Positions 5,919-11,752 of a stretch of 11,752 bases of DNA are shown piece after piece. The translations under genes were made by a program, and so were the position numbers. The notes under the pieces were generated by a model. That model had not been told where the DNA came from. It did no database searches and was given only the letters and a program-made list of their open reading frames with translations. Source of the DNA: Hadesarchaea archaeon (GTDB lineage Archaea > Hadarchaeota > Hadarchaeia > Hadarchaeales > Hadarchaeaceae); assembly GCA_014361095.1 (NCBI GenBank), contig JACIWF010000032.1, positions 1 through 11,752 on the forward strand. Direction: 5' to 3'. Numbering within the stretch: position 1 is the first letter of the stretch; every line of letters begins with the position of its first letter.

Positions 5919-5936
5919 CCCCGGCATTTCCCCGGC
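5919..5936 (-). repeat. Tandem copy of the tRNA-Asn 5' acceptor strand in the leader
   Basis: The minus strand reads TGCCGGGG twice with an 11-base period. The downstream copy (5919-5925 plus the base before it) begins the tRNA. The upstream copy of GCCGGGG (5930-5936) lies in the leader and could pair equally well with CCCCGGC at the 3' end. Only the downstream copy gives T8 after the acceptor strand. Confidence 0.8.
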
Positions 5937-6115
5937 ACTTTTTACTTTTCCATCGAATTCATAAGCTTTTGCCTAATTTATCCCTTACCGCGTCGGAAGT
6001 AAACTGCTGCTGAAACGAATGAGGCTGCAATAATGTCTGCGCAACCACCGAAACCCCAACCAGACCTGCACAAAATGCTAGATAGGAAAAGATTGAAATG
6101 ATCGATCTGAATCTC
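5937..6115. other. Intergenic region, no convincing gene
   Basis: It holds the likely tRNA-Asn promoter at its left end. A 22-codon plus-strand reading frame (6033-6101, MSAQPPKPQPDLHKMLDRKR...) lacks a clear ribosome-binding site and any recognised family. No stable hairpin or RNA gene was evident. Confidence 0.4.
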
Positions 6116-6886
6116 TCATCTTAAGCTACCGGCGGCCAAGCGACGCAGCCTAGCCAACATTAATCGAAGGGTTGACCTCAGGTTTGAGCTATTGTCGAAA
6201 TCACCAAATATTTTTTCAACCCTCTTTTGCGGTAACCGTGAGAGGGACCTGACTGCTGCGATCAAAAGCGGCATTGCCCTGACGATGTTGTCCACAATGG
6301 TGATGTCCGCTGCCCGAGCCGTCCTCGACATGGGGTTCAGGTCAACGGCAATCACCCGCTTCCCCAGCCTTTTCAGGGCCTCCGTTCTGTCGCCGTCCTC
6401 CAGAGGAACCAGCACCACATCGGCCGCGGCTATCCCCCGTTTATCAACCTTCCTCCGGTGGCTGTGGATCTCCCGGATCCTGGTGGAAAACTTAGGATCG
6501 ACCCCAAGAACTTCACCCGCACCGTGCCGGTGAAGCCAGCGGGCGATGGCCATCTCCCTCTCCCGAGAACCGTGAAACAGGTTGACCTCAAGCTTTGCCC
6601 CGGCAACCCTGGCGAGCTCAACTAGCCCCTCGGGGACCAGCGCCGCAGTATTCCCATTTACAGAGATCACGGGTTTCTCGGCCAGGACCAGCGCTGCCGC
6701 TGCGGCCCTTATCGCCCTTTTGGCCTCCCGTGTGGTCCTTTCCCCCAGAAGATAATCAAAGGCCTCCCCTCTTCCGTGCGCTGCCAGACCCTCCGCTACA
6801 ACCAGACCCCGATCAAAACCATCCGCAATTCTCTTTCTTATCCTCAGCGATTCCGCGCGCGGATGGCGGGGAGAAATCCCATCCAT
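6116..6886 (-). CDS. 4-phosphopantoate--beta-alanine ligase (archaeal phosphopantothenate synthetase)
   Basis: This is the archaeal enzyme (COG1701) that joins 4-phosphopantoate and beta-alanine with ATP to make 4'-phosphopantothenate for coenzyme A. It replaces the bacterial PanC/PanK order of steps. The 256 residues match the family length. Conserved blocks seen are PRHPRAESLRIR (6-17), EGLAAHGRGEAFDYLLGE (32-49), EKPVISVNGNTAALVPE (70-86), the basic-aspartate HRRKVDKRG, VLVPLEDGDRTEAL (158-171), and VDLNPMSRTAR with IVDNIVRAMPLL. The ATG at 6886 is preceded by GGAGG seven bases upstream and sits exactly at the family N terminus. The frame is open upstream, but a longer start would overlap the divergent gene. 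The partner pantoate kinase gene is not adjacent. Confidence 0.94.
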   Translation of the reverse strand: MDGISPRHPRAESLRIRKRIADGFDRGLVVAEGLAAHGRGEAFDYLLGERTTREAKRAIRAAAAALVLAEKPVISVNGNTAALVPEGLVELARVAGAKLEVNLFHGSREREMAIARWLHRHGAGEVLGVDPKFSTRIREIHSHRRKVDKRGIAAADVVLVPLEDGDRTEALKRLGKRVIAVDLNPMSRTARAADITIVDNIVRAMPLLIAAVRSLSRLPQKRVEKIFGDFDNSSNLRSTLRLMLARLRRLAAGSLR

Positions 6887-6924
6887 AAAACTTCCTCCAG
6901 AATCATCGTTTCCACCCGCATCAC

Positions 6925-6938
6925 CAAAAAGCTTTTTG
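6925..6938. promoter_or_regulatory. 14-bp perfect palindrome between divergent genes
   Basis: CAAAAAGCTTTTTG is fully self-complementary and sits centrally in the 76-base gap between the divergent starts at 6886 and 6963. It contains A/T tracts that could act as the promoter box in either direction, so it may be a shared promoter element or a binding site for a dimeric regulator. Confidence 0.35.
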
Positions 6939-6962
6939 AGATAAGAGGGGAGGTCTAAATCG

Positions 6963-7778
6963 GTGGAATTTAATATGCGCCTGTATCCTCTCGCGATAAT
7001 CCCCATGGTACTGTCTCTGGGCGCCATTGTGGCATCGATCATAAATCCCGGGCCACAGTCTTACCTCACGGTGGGTGTTGCCGGTGCTGCCTTCTTGGTC
7101 TCCGCTGCGGTACTATTCACCTACTCCAGAAAATCAACCGAGGCAAAACAGATCCCGCTGGAAAACTTCTCGCTCTGGGCAGACGTTGGTGAGCCGGCCG
7201 CTGAGCTGAGAAGGCTTGGACTGGGTGAAAAGTTTGCCGCGGCCCAGATAACTGCCACCGACCTTGACTCCCTCGCCGCAAACGCTGAACTGCTTCAGGC
7301 TAGAACCAGCATACTCGTGGGCAGGGTGGGCTTTGAATCCGTTACGGAGGAGAAAATGCACCGGCGCGTGGAAACCCTCGTGAGCGATATTAATCGAATA
7401 GCGAGATCAATCAGTGCCTCAAGGGAGTTAACCAAAGATGTCATCCCTCAGATTGAGCAATGCGCCGAACAAGCCGAACGAATCGCCGACAAGTTTTTTG
7501 AGCTGGAGGAAGGAAAACCAGAAACCATCTACATTTATCTGGAGCCCTTGAGGAGGGCCGCTGAAAAGCTCTCCCACGACCTGAGAACTGCGGCGGCCAA
7601 CATCTCCAAATATCTGCTGTGGGAGGAGAAAGCGCCCGAAGTCCTGGCTCCGACCCTGCCGGCGGCTCCGAGCGCTGAAACCCCGCCCCCACCGGAAACT
7701 GGGGCGCAGAATACTTCAACCGCTAGCCCGTCCCCACTGCCTGAAGTGCCGCCGGAACAAACGACTGAGAATAAATAA
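6963..7778 (+). CDS. Hypothetical membrane protein with helical cytoplasmic domain and Pro-rich tail
   Basis: I do not recognise this 271-residue protein. Two hydrophobic helices lie at about 7-27 and 34-55, separated by a short NPGPQS turn, forming a hairpin in the membrane. Residues 75-220 are charged and strongly helical, with heptad-like stretches (about 95-120, 130-180, 190-215) that suggest a coiled coil or helical bundle; both termini would face the cytoplasm. The tail (222-271) is rich in Pro, Ala, Ser, Thr and Glu and looks disordered. The GTG at 6963 is preceded by GGGGAGGT (6947-6954) eight bases upstream. The ATG at 6975, with GGTG at 6962-6965, is an alternative. It precedes EF-1A by 14 bases and is likely cotranscribed with it. 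The layout recalls small membrane scaffolds, but no function is claimed. Confidence 0.8.
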   Translation: MEFNMRLYPLAIIPMVLSLGAIVASIINPGPQSYLTVGVAGAAFLVSAAVLFTYSRKSTEAKQIPLENFSLWADVGEPAAELRRLGLGEKFAAAQITATDLDSLAANAELLQARTSILVGRVGFESVTEEKMHRRVETLVSDINRIARSISASRELTKDVIPQIEQCAEQAERIADKFFELEEGKPETIYIYLEPLRRAAEKLSHDLRTAAANISKYLLWEEKAPEVLAPTLPAAPSAETPPPPETGAQNTSTASPSPLPEVPPEQTTENK

Positions 7779-7792
7779 AAAGGTCTGTTAAC

Positions 7793-9046
7793 ATGAAGCC
7801 GCATTTGAACCTTGTCTTCATCGGACACGTTGACCACGGCAAGTCAACGCTCATCGGCAGATTGCTGGTAGAGATGGGGATCATCAAGGAGAAGGAGCTT
7901 CTGGATGAGGCCGGGAGCTTCAAATTCGCCTGGGTTATGGACAGGGAGAAGGAGGAAAGGACGCGGGGAGTGACCATCGACATCGCCTATCAGAAAATCG
8001 AAACGCAGAAAAATATAATCACCATAATCGACGCCCCGGGACACCGCGACTTCGTTAAGAACATGATCACCGGGGCAAGCCAGGCCGACGCGGCGGTGCT
8101 GGTCGTGGCCGCCGATGACGGGATCATGCCGCAGACGCGTGAGCATGCGGCACTGGCGTTCACGCTTGGCGTCGGACAGCTCATCGTCGCCATCAACAAG
8201 ATGGATCTGGTCGGTTTTCGCGAACAGGTATATGAGGAGATAAAGAACAGCCTGATCGCCCTGCTCAGCAGCATCGGCTACCGAAATGCCGCTGAGCTGC
8301 CATACGTCCCGGTGGCGGCTTTCTTCGGAGAAGGTGTCACCAAGCCAAGCTCGAAGATGCCCTGGTACAAGGGTCCCACCCTGCTCGGAGCACTGGAAAG
8401 GCTGAAAGAACCTGAAAAGCCGATCGACAAGCCACTGAGGATTCCAATCCAAGATGTTTTCTCAATTACCGGTGTTGGCACGGTGCCGATAGGTCGGGTG
8501 GAAACTGGTGTTCTGAAGGTCAAGGATATCGTCGTCTTTGAGCCCTCGGGCAGCAGCGGTGAGGTCCGCAGCATCGAGATGCATCACGAGCAGATCCAGC
8601 AGGCGGTCCCCGGCGACAACATCGGCTTTTGTGTCAGAGGGATTGCCAAGGACGAGGTGAGACGTGGAGATGTCGCCGGCCACCTAACCGACCCCCCCAC
8701 CGTCACCAACGAGTTCACCGGGAAGGTGATCATCCTCGCCGTTCCGACCGAGATCTCACCGGGGTTCACACCTCTCTTTCACTGCCACGCGGCACACGTC
8801 CCCGGAACCATCATCGAAATCCTGCAAAAGATAGACCCAAGAACCGGGGCAATCGTCGAGGAGCACCCGAGGTCGCTGAGAAAGGGAGACGCGGGCGTGA
8901 TCAGGGTCAGGCTGGCCAAGCCAATGGTGATCGAGCGCGCCAGCGAAATTCCGGAACTGAGCCGGTTCGCCATCAGACACGCCGGACAGACCATCGCCGC
9001 GGGCATGTGCATTGACCTCGTCGAACTGAAGAGGGGCAACAAATAG
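7793..9046 (+). CDS. Elongation factor 1-alpha (aEF-1A)
   Basis: This GTPase of 417 residues delivers aminoacyl-tRNA to the ribosomal A site. Its GTP-binding motifs are G1 GHVDHGKS (11-18), G2 Thr61 in ERTRGVTID, G3 DAPGH (80-84), G4 NKMD (135-138) and a G5 segment VPVAAF. Domain 2 begins near KPLRIPIQDVFSITGVGTVP, and domain 3 ends with RFAIRHAGQTIAAGMCIDLV. The KFAWVMD and IQDV blocks are EF-1A-type rather than SelB or aIF2-gamma. Compared with the familiar methanogen form, domain 3 reads HCHAAHVPG where HTHTAQVAC-like sequence is usual, and the switch I helix insertion is short. No S10 or S7/S12 gene is adjacent; instead a membrane-protein gene lies 14 bases upstream. An AGGT motif precedes the ATG. 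Confidence 0.9.
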   Translation: MKPHLNLVFIGHVDHGKSTLIGRLLVEMGIIKEKELLDEAGSFKFAWVMDREKEERTRGVTIDIAYQKIETQKNIITIIDAPGHRDFVKNMITGASQADAAVLVVAADDGIMPQTREHAALAFTLGVGQLIVAINKMDLVGFREQVYEEIKNSLIALLSSIGYRNAAELPYVPVAAFFGEGVTKPSSKMPWYKGPTLLGALERLKEPEKPIDKPLRIPIQDVFSITGVGTVPIGRVETGVLKVKDIVVFEPSGSSGEVRSIEMHHEQIQQAVPGDNIGFCVRGIAKDEVRRGDVAGHLTDPPTVTNEFTGKVIILAVPTEISPGFTPLFHCHAAHVPGTIIEILQKIDPRTGAIVEEHPRSLRKGDAGVIRVRLAKPMVIERASEIPELSRFAIRHAGQTIAAGMCIDLVELKRGNK

Positions 9047-9070
9047 AGAACTCCGCGACCTACCGCTAGT

Positions 9071-9370
9071 TCACTTCATTTTCTCCCTAACCGATTCCAC
9101 CTTTGTCTCCATGGTCATTTTTTTGTCACGACGCTCATCCAAGTTAATCTTGGTCACAATCCTGGAAACGCCCATCCTGAAAACGGCCTCCTGCATCTCC
9201 TGGGCCAGCCGCAGCAGCTCTCCCGTTTCCCCCTCAACGATGGTCCCCATGGCAGTGAGCTGATATTTTACCCCTCTGCTCTCCAAAACCTTCACCGCCG
9301 CGGCAATGTATTTGCTTACCGAAGCCGTCCCGGTGCCCACGGGGACAATGCTAATCTCCATTATAGCCAT
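9071..9370 (-). CDS. MTH1187/YqgV-type thiamine-binding protein
   Basis: The 99-residue protein matches the small ferredoxin-like-fold family (PF01910/COG0011). The N terminus MEISIVPVGTGTASVSKYIAAAV and the core LTAMGTIVEG with GVSRIVTKINLDERRDK are the family signature. Members form tetramers and bind thiamine or related HMP compounds in the cytoplasm. The ATG at 9370 has GGTGG spaced five bases upstream. ATG 9361 or GTG 9379 are weaker alternatives. It is convergent with EF-1A, 24 bases away. No thiamine biosynthesis gene or thi-box riboswitch is nearby, so the ligand is known only from the family. Confidence 0.88.
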   Translation of the reverse strand: MAIMEISIVPVGTGTASVSKYIAAAVKVLESRGVKYQLTAMGTIVEGETGELLRLAQEMQEAVFRMGVSRIVTKINLDERRDKKMTMETKVESVREKMK

Positions 9371-9397
9371 GACTCCCACCAGAAATACCTTGTTCAG

Positions 9398-9439
9398 AAA
9401 AATAAAAAAATCGCTGCTCCGGCCATTGCCCGCCGGAGC
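9398..9439 (-). terminator. Hairpin plus T-run after the rubrerythrin gene
   Basis: GCTCCGGC (9416-9423) and GCCGGAGC (9432-9439) form a perfect eight-base-pair stem with an eight-base loop. On the minus strand it is followed five bases later by TTTTTTTATTTTT (9398-9410). This is a factor-independent type terminator for rubrerythrin. The T-tract also sits about 30-40 bases upstream of the next gene's ATG at 9370 and may double as its TATA region. Confidence 0.6.
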
Positions 9440-9461
9440 TGAATGCCGATCGTGGTAGAAC

Positions 9462-10034
9462 TCAGTAGTTTTCGCTCAGCAGTTCATAGTACGCCTGTGG
9501 GTGCTTGCAGGCGGGGCAGACCTTCGGCGCCTCCACCCCCTCATGGACATAACCGCAGTTCCGGCACTTCCACTTCACCACCCGGTCCTTTCGGAAAACG
9601 GTGTTGTTCTCCAAGTTCTCCAGAAGCTTCCGGTACCTCTTCTCGTGCTGCTCCTCAACTTCAGCTATTTCCCGGAAAGAATCGGCGATCTCGTCAAAGC
9701 CCTCTTCTCTGGCCACCCTTTCAAACTCAGGATAAAGTGTTCCCCACTCCATCCTCTCCCCCTCAGCGGCCGCCAGCAGGTTCTCCTTGGTTGTCCCGAC
9801 TTTACCGGCAGGATATGCTGCCTCGATGGTGACTTCCCCGCCCTCCAGATATTTGAAGAACACCTTGGCGTGCTCCTTCTCATTGTCCGCAGTCTCAAGA
9901 AATATCGCGCTGATCTGCTCATAGCCCTCCTTTTTGGCGACGCTGGCAAAATAGGTGTACCTGTTTCTGGCCTGGCTTTCCCCGGCAAAGGCCTTGAGGA
10001 GGTTCTTCTCCGTCTGAGTGCCCTTCAGCTTCAT
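9462..10034 (-). CDS. Rubrerythrin
   Basis: This 190-residue cytoplasmic peroxide-scavenging protein has the classic layout. A ferritin-like four-helix diiron domain (1-140) carries Glu19, the ExxH pair Glu52/His55, Glu93 with Glu96, and a second ExxH Glu127/His130. The C-terminal rubredoxin domain has Cys157-x-x-Cys160 and Cys173-x-x-Cys176 for an Fe(SCys)4 site. It reduces hydrogen peroxide using electrons from rubredoxin/NAD(P)H, as in anaerobes exposed to oxygen. The length is normal and every ligand is present. The ATG at 10034 begins MKLKGTQTEKNLL, the usual family start, with GGAG eight bases upstream; the open frame further upstream crosses the promoter. It is transcribed alone. Confidence 0.95.
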   Translation of the reverse strand: MKLKGTQTEKNLLKAFAGESQARNRYTYFASVAKKEGYEQISAIFLETADNEKEHAKVFFKYLEGGEVTIEAAYPAGKVGTTKENLLAAAEGERMEWGTLYPEFERVAREEGFDEIADSFREIAEVEEQHEKRYRKLLENLENNTVFRKDRVVKWKCRNCGYVHEGVEAPKVCPACKHPQAYYELLSENY

Positions 10035-10068
10035 CCCATCATCTCCGGTTAAATTAACGCTGCTTCCG

Positions 10069-10077
10069 TTTAAATAT
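10069..10077 (-). promoter_or_regulatory. TATA box of the rubrerythrin gene
   Basis: The minus strand reads ATATTTAAA, a strong archaeal box A, about 35-43 bases upstream of the ATG at 10034. It predicts a transcription start near 10046-10050 and a leader of roughly 12-16 bases, and it rules out the upstream in-frame start at 10085. Confidence 0.6.
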
Positions 10078-10114
10078 CTCGGCAAAAATGAGAAAATCGG
10101 CCGTTGGTTTTTGG

Positions 10115-10921
10115 TCAGAGACTCGGGATTTCCGGCGGCTTGAGCTTATGGAGGTTCCGGCGCTCGCGCTCGAGGATCGATCTCACCTCACCCGGACTCA
10201 GCCCAACCGCCCTGGCAATCGCCGCTGGCTTAAACCCTAGATCCAAACCCACCAGGATCATGTCAAGGTCCTTGTAGCTGATTCCCAGCTCGCCCTCATC
10301 GGTCTGCCCGCGCCACAACCCTGCCGTGGGTGTCTTTTCTATTATCTGCCTCGGTATGCCGAGATGAGATGCCAGCTCCCTCACCTGGGTCTTGTACAGT
10401 GAACCCAGCGGGGCGAAATCTGAGGCACCATCTCCATATTTGGTGAAATATCCAATCCTGAGCTCGCTCCGGTTGCTGCAGCCCGCGACCAGCCGGTTCA
10501 ACAGGTTGGCGTAATAATACAGTGCCACCATGCGAACCCGGGGCAGAATGTTGGCGTTCGGCAGTTTGGCCTCAGGTTTAAATCCCAGCTGCTCTCGCAT
10601 CGCCTTCACCACCGGGGCAATGTCGATAACCCTGAAATCTACACCGAGGTTGTCTGCGACCTGCCGGGCGTCGGCGACATCGCTGGGGTCAGAAACTCCG
10701 ATTTCTGGAAGCGAAATTCCCATCACCTTTTTGGGACCAAGTGCCCTGACACAGAGAGCCGCCGTGACCGAGGAGTCAATTCCGCCGCTGAGACCGATGA
10801 CAACTCCACCGGCCTCAGCTTCCAGTACCTTTTTCCGGATAAACGTCACCAGCTTCCTCTCCACCCTTCCCGCGTCGATCTTGAGCGCCTCAGTAATCCG
10901 CTTTAGCACATCTTCAGGCAT
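10115..10921 (-). CDS. nadE: NH3-dependent NAD+ synthetase
   Basis: The 268-residue enzyme amidates nicotinic acid adenine dinucleotide to NAD+ using ATP and ammonia. It lacks the N-terminal glutaminase domain, so it is the ammonia-dependent form. The PP-loop SGGIDSS lies at 45-51. SNRSE (149-153), TKYGDGASDFAPLGSLYKTQV (starting at 160) and TPTAGLWRGQTDEGELGISY (starting at 197) are the NaAD/ATP and product-side signatures. The start is ATG 10921 with GGTGAG close upstream, lying eight bases past the stop of the prephenate dehydratase gene, so the two are probably one transcript. The TGNKSE motif of many homologues is AGCSNRSE here, a mild variant. Confidence 0.95.
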   Translation of the reverse strand: MPEDVLKRITEALKIDAGRVERKLVTFIRKKVLEAEAGGVVIGLSGGIDSSVTAALCVRALGPKKVMGISLPEIGVSDPSDVADARQVADNLGVDFRVIDIAPVVKAMREQLGFKPEAKLPNANILPRVRMVALYYYANLLNRLVAGCSNRSELRIGYFTKYGDGASDFAPLGSLYKTQVRELASHLGIPRQIIEKTPTAGLWRGQTDEGELGISYKDLDMILVGLDLGFKPAAIARAVGLSPGEVRSILERERRNLHKLKPPEIPSL

Positions 10922-10929
10922 GCCCTCAC

Positions 10930-11751
10930 CTAGAATTTTCTGGGATATGAGCCCAGCACCCTCAGCATTGCCGTCTTCTTCTCGACCTCCCTGAGCGCCT
11001 CCTTGACCCTACTGTCCTCGCGGTGACCTTCCAAATCAATGAAGAAGAGATAGTCCCCAAGCGCCTTTTTTGAGGGCCTTGACTCTATCTTGGTCAGGTT
11101 TATCTTCCTCGCCGCGAACTCCCCCAGTATCTCGTGCAGGATTCCCGGACGGTCATCCGCCGTGTAAAAGACGATGGAGGTCTTGTCCCTGCCGGTTCTG
11201 CGGCTGTCCTCCCTGCCGATGAGTAAAAAGCGGGTGATGTTCTTCTCGTCCTTTTGAATGTTGTCCTTCAACACCTGCAGATTATATATCTTGGCCAGCA
11301 TCTTGGGCCCGATGGCTGCAATGTGAGGTTTCCCCAGCTTGCTCACCTGCTCCGCCGAACGGGCCGTGCTGCCCATCTCAACTATCTCCGCCATCGGCAG
11401 GTTCTTCCTCAGAAACTCCCGGCACTGGGCAATTGCCTGCGGGTGCGAGAGAACCTGTGTTATCTTCTCAATCCTTGCTCCCTTCACCCCGAGCAGGGCA
11501 TGGGTGATGGGCATGACGATTTCCCCCTTTATCTTAACATCAGCCCAGGTGAGTGCATCAAGCGATTCACCCACCGACCCCTCCCTCAGGCTCTCCACTG
11601 GGATGACGCCAGCTTCAACCTCCCCCCGGGCAACTGCCTCAACGACATCAGATATCGTGGGGTAGAGCACCACCTCTGCCCGCCCCTTGAATTGAGACCA
11701 AGCGGCGATCTCGGAATAGGTTCCCCGCGGCCCCAGTGCACCAACCTTCAT
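10930..11751 (-). CDS. pheA: Prephenate dehydratase with ACT domain
   Basis: The enzyme converts prephenate to phenylpyruvate, the committed step to phenylalanine. It has 273 residues. The two-lobed catalytic domain (1-180) starts MKVGALGPRGTYSE and holds HPQAIAQC (103-110) and the catalytic NITRF motif (Thr173, Arg174, Phe175). An ACT regulatory domain (about 190-270) contains RPGILHEIL, in the place of the GALV loop, and the phenylalanine-binding ESRP at 223-226. The family block PIENSxEG reads PVESLREGS here, so the usual Asn is Ser54. The monofunctional form has no chorismate mutase domain. The ATG at 11751 fits the family N terminus, but only one base upstream is visible, so a longer start cannot be excluded. 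Confidence 0.93.
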   Translation of the reverse strand: MKVGALGPRGTYSEIAAWSQFKGRAEVVLYPTISDVVEAVARGEVEAGVIPVESLREGSVGESLDALTWADVKIKGEIVMPITHALLGVKGARIEKITQVLSHPQAIAQCREFLRKNLPMAEIVEMGSTARSAEQVSKLGKPHIAAIGPKMLAKIYNLQVLKDNIQKDEKNITRFLLIGREDSRRTGRDKTSIVFYTADDRPGILHEILGEFAARKINLTKIESRPSKKALGDYLFFIDLEGHREDSRVKEALREVEKKTAMLRVLGSYPRKF

Positions 11752-11752
11752 A

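Larger units (their letters stand above)
5776..5925 (-). tRNA. tRNA-Asn(GUU) with two introns
   Basis: Spliced, this is a perfect 73-base tRNA with CCA encoded (5776-5778) and discriminator G73. The acceptor stem is GCCGGGG with CCCCGGC, followed by T8 and A9. The D arm is GCTC-AGTAGGTA-GAGT, the anticodon stem CTCGG with CCGAG, the loop CTGTTAA (anticodon GTT), the variable region CGGTC, and the T arm AGAGG-TTCGAGT-CCTCT. Read without splicing, the 5' acceptor strand would be GGCCCGA and would not pair, so the intron between positions 8 and 9 is needed. The exons are 5918-5925, 5874-5902 and 5776-5814. The introns are 15 bases (5903-5917) and 59 bases (5815-5873). A possible box A, CTTATGAA, lies at about 5957-5964 on the minus strand. 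Confidence 0.93.

Noticed and set aside
5776..5925. tRNA-Asn as a pseudogene because the acceptor stem appears mismatched
   Set aside because: The mismatch disappears once the 8/9 micro-intron is removed; every arm then pairs fully and CCA is encoded.
6033..6101. 22-codon reading frame MSAQPPKPQPDLHKMLDRKR...
   Set aside because: It has no clear ribosome-binding site, is very short, and its faint likeness to an LSm N terminus stops abruptly; it may be a remnant but cannot be supported.
6887..7042. Upstream in-frame extension of the phosphopantothenate synthetase gene
   Set aside because: The family N terminus and a strong GGAGG both point to the ATG at 6886; the extension would overlap the divergent gene.
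10028..10045. C/D box-like GATGATG...CTGA near the rubrerythrin start
   Set aside because: The spacing is too short for a guide RNA and the bases are explained by the ribosome-binding site and first codons.
10035..10085. Longer rubrerythrin start at 10085
   Set aside because: It would run through the TATA box at 10069-10077, and the extra residues do not resemble rubrerythrin.

Overview
The window is archaeal and probably from the euryarchaeal side. It carries a methanogen-type elongation factor 1-alpha, an archaea-specific 4-phosphopantoate--beta-alanine ligase, A/T-rich TATA-type promoters about 25 bases upstream of starts, ribosome-binding sites of the GGTG/GGAGG type, and tRNA genes interrupted by bulge-helix-bulge (BHB) introns. 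Coding DNA looks moderately GC-rich. The exact lineage cannot be read from the window; a poorly cultured Hadarchaeota- or MSBL1-like group is only a guess.

Left part (1-3660): the 5' end of a substrate-binding protein gene on the minus strand, then a minus-strand CAU-anticodon tRNA (probably tRNA-Ile2) with two introns. A divergent three-gene operon follows: a MacB/LolD-type ABC ATPase, a lipoprotein-like extracellular beta-sandwich protein, and a MacB/FtsX-type permease. A 7-5-7 inverted repeat overlaps the operon's TATA box and looks like an operator.

Middle (3661-6115): a DHH-family phosphoesterase that may be read from a leaderless mRNA, a convergent ornithine cyclodeaminase/alanine dehydrogenase-family gene, and a minus-strand tRNA-Asn(GUU) with two introns. 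One of these is a 15-base micro-intron between positions 8 and 9.

Right part (6116-11752): the phosphopantothenate (CoA) pathway ligase diverges from a two-gene unit encoding an unrecognised membrane protein and EF-1A. Minus-strand genes follow: an MTH1187/YqgV-type thiamine-binding protein, a rubrerythrin, and a prephenate dehydratase-NAD synthetase pair. Most protein genes are housekeeping or general metabolism.

The most unusual content is the tRNA genes. There are four introns in two genes, two of them micro-introns at non-canonical sites with near-ideal BHB folds. One other intron resembles a local duplication of the neighbouring exon, and the tRNA-Asn leader carries an exact copy of its own 5' acceptor strand. 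Other points of interest are the tripartite exporter-like operon with its putative operator, the EF-1A gene outside a ribosomal-protein context with a novel membrane-protein partner, and a prephenate dehydratase with a substituted active-site asparagine. I saw no CRISPR array, insertion sequence or prophage gene.
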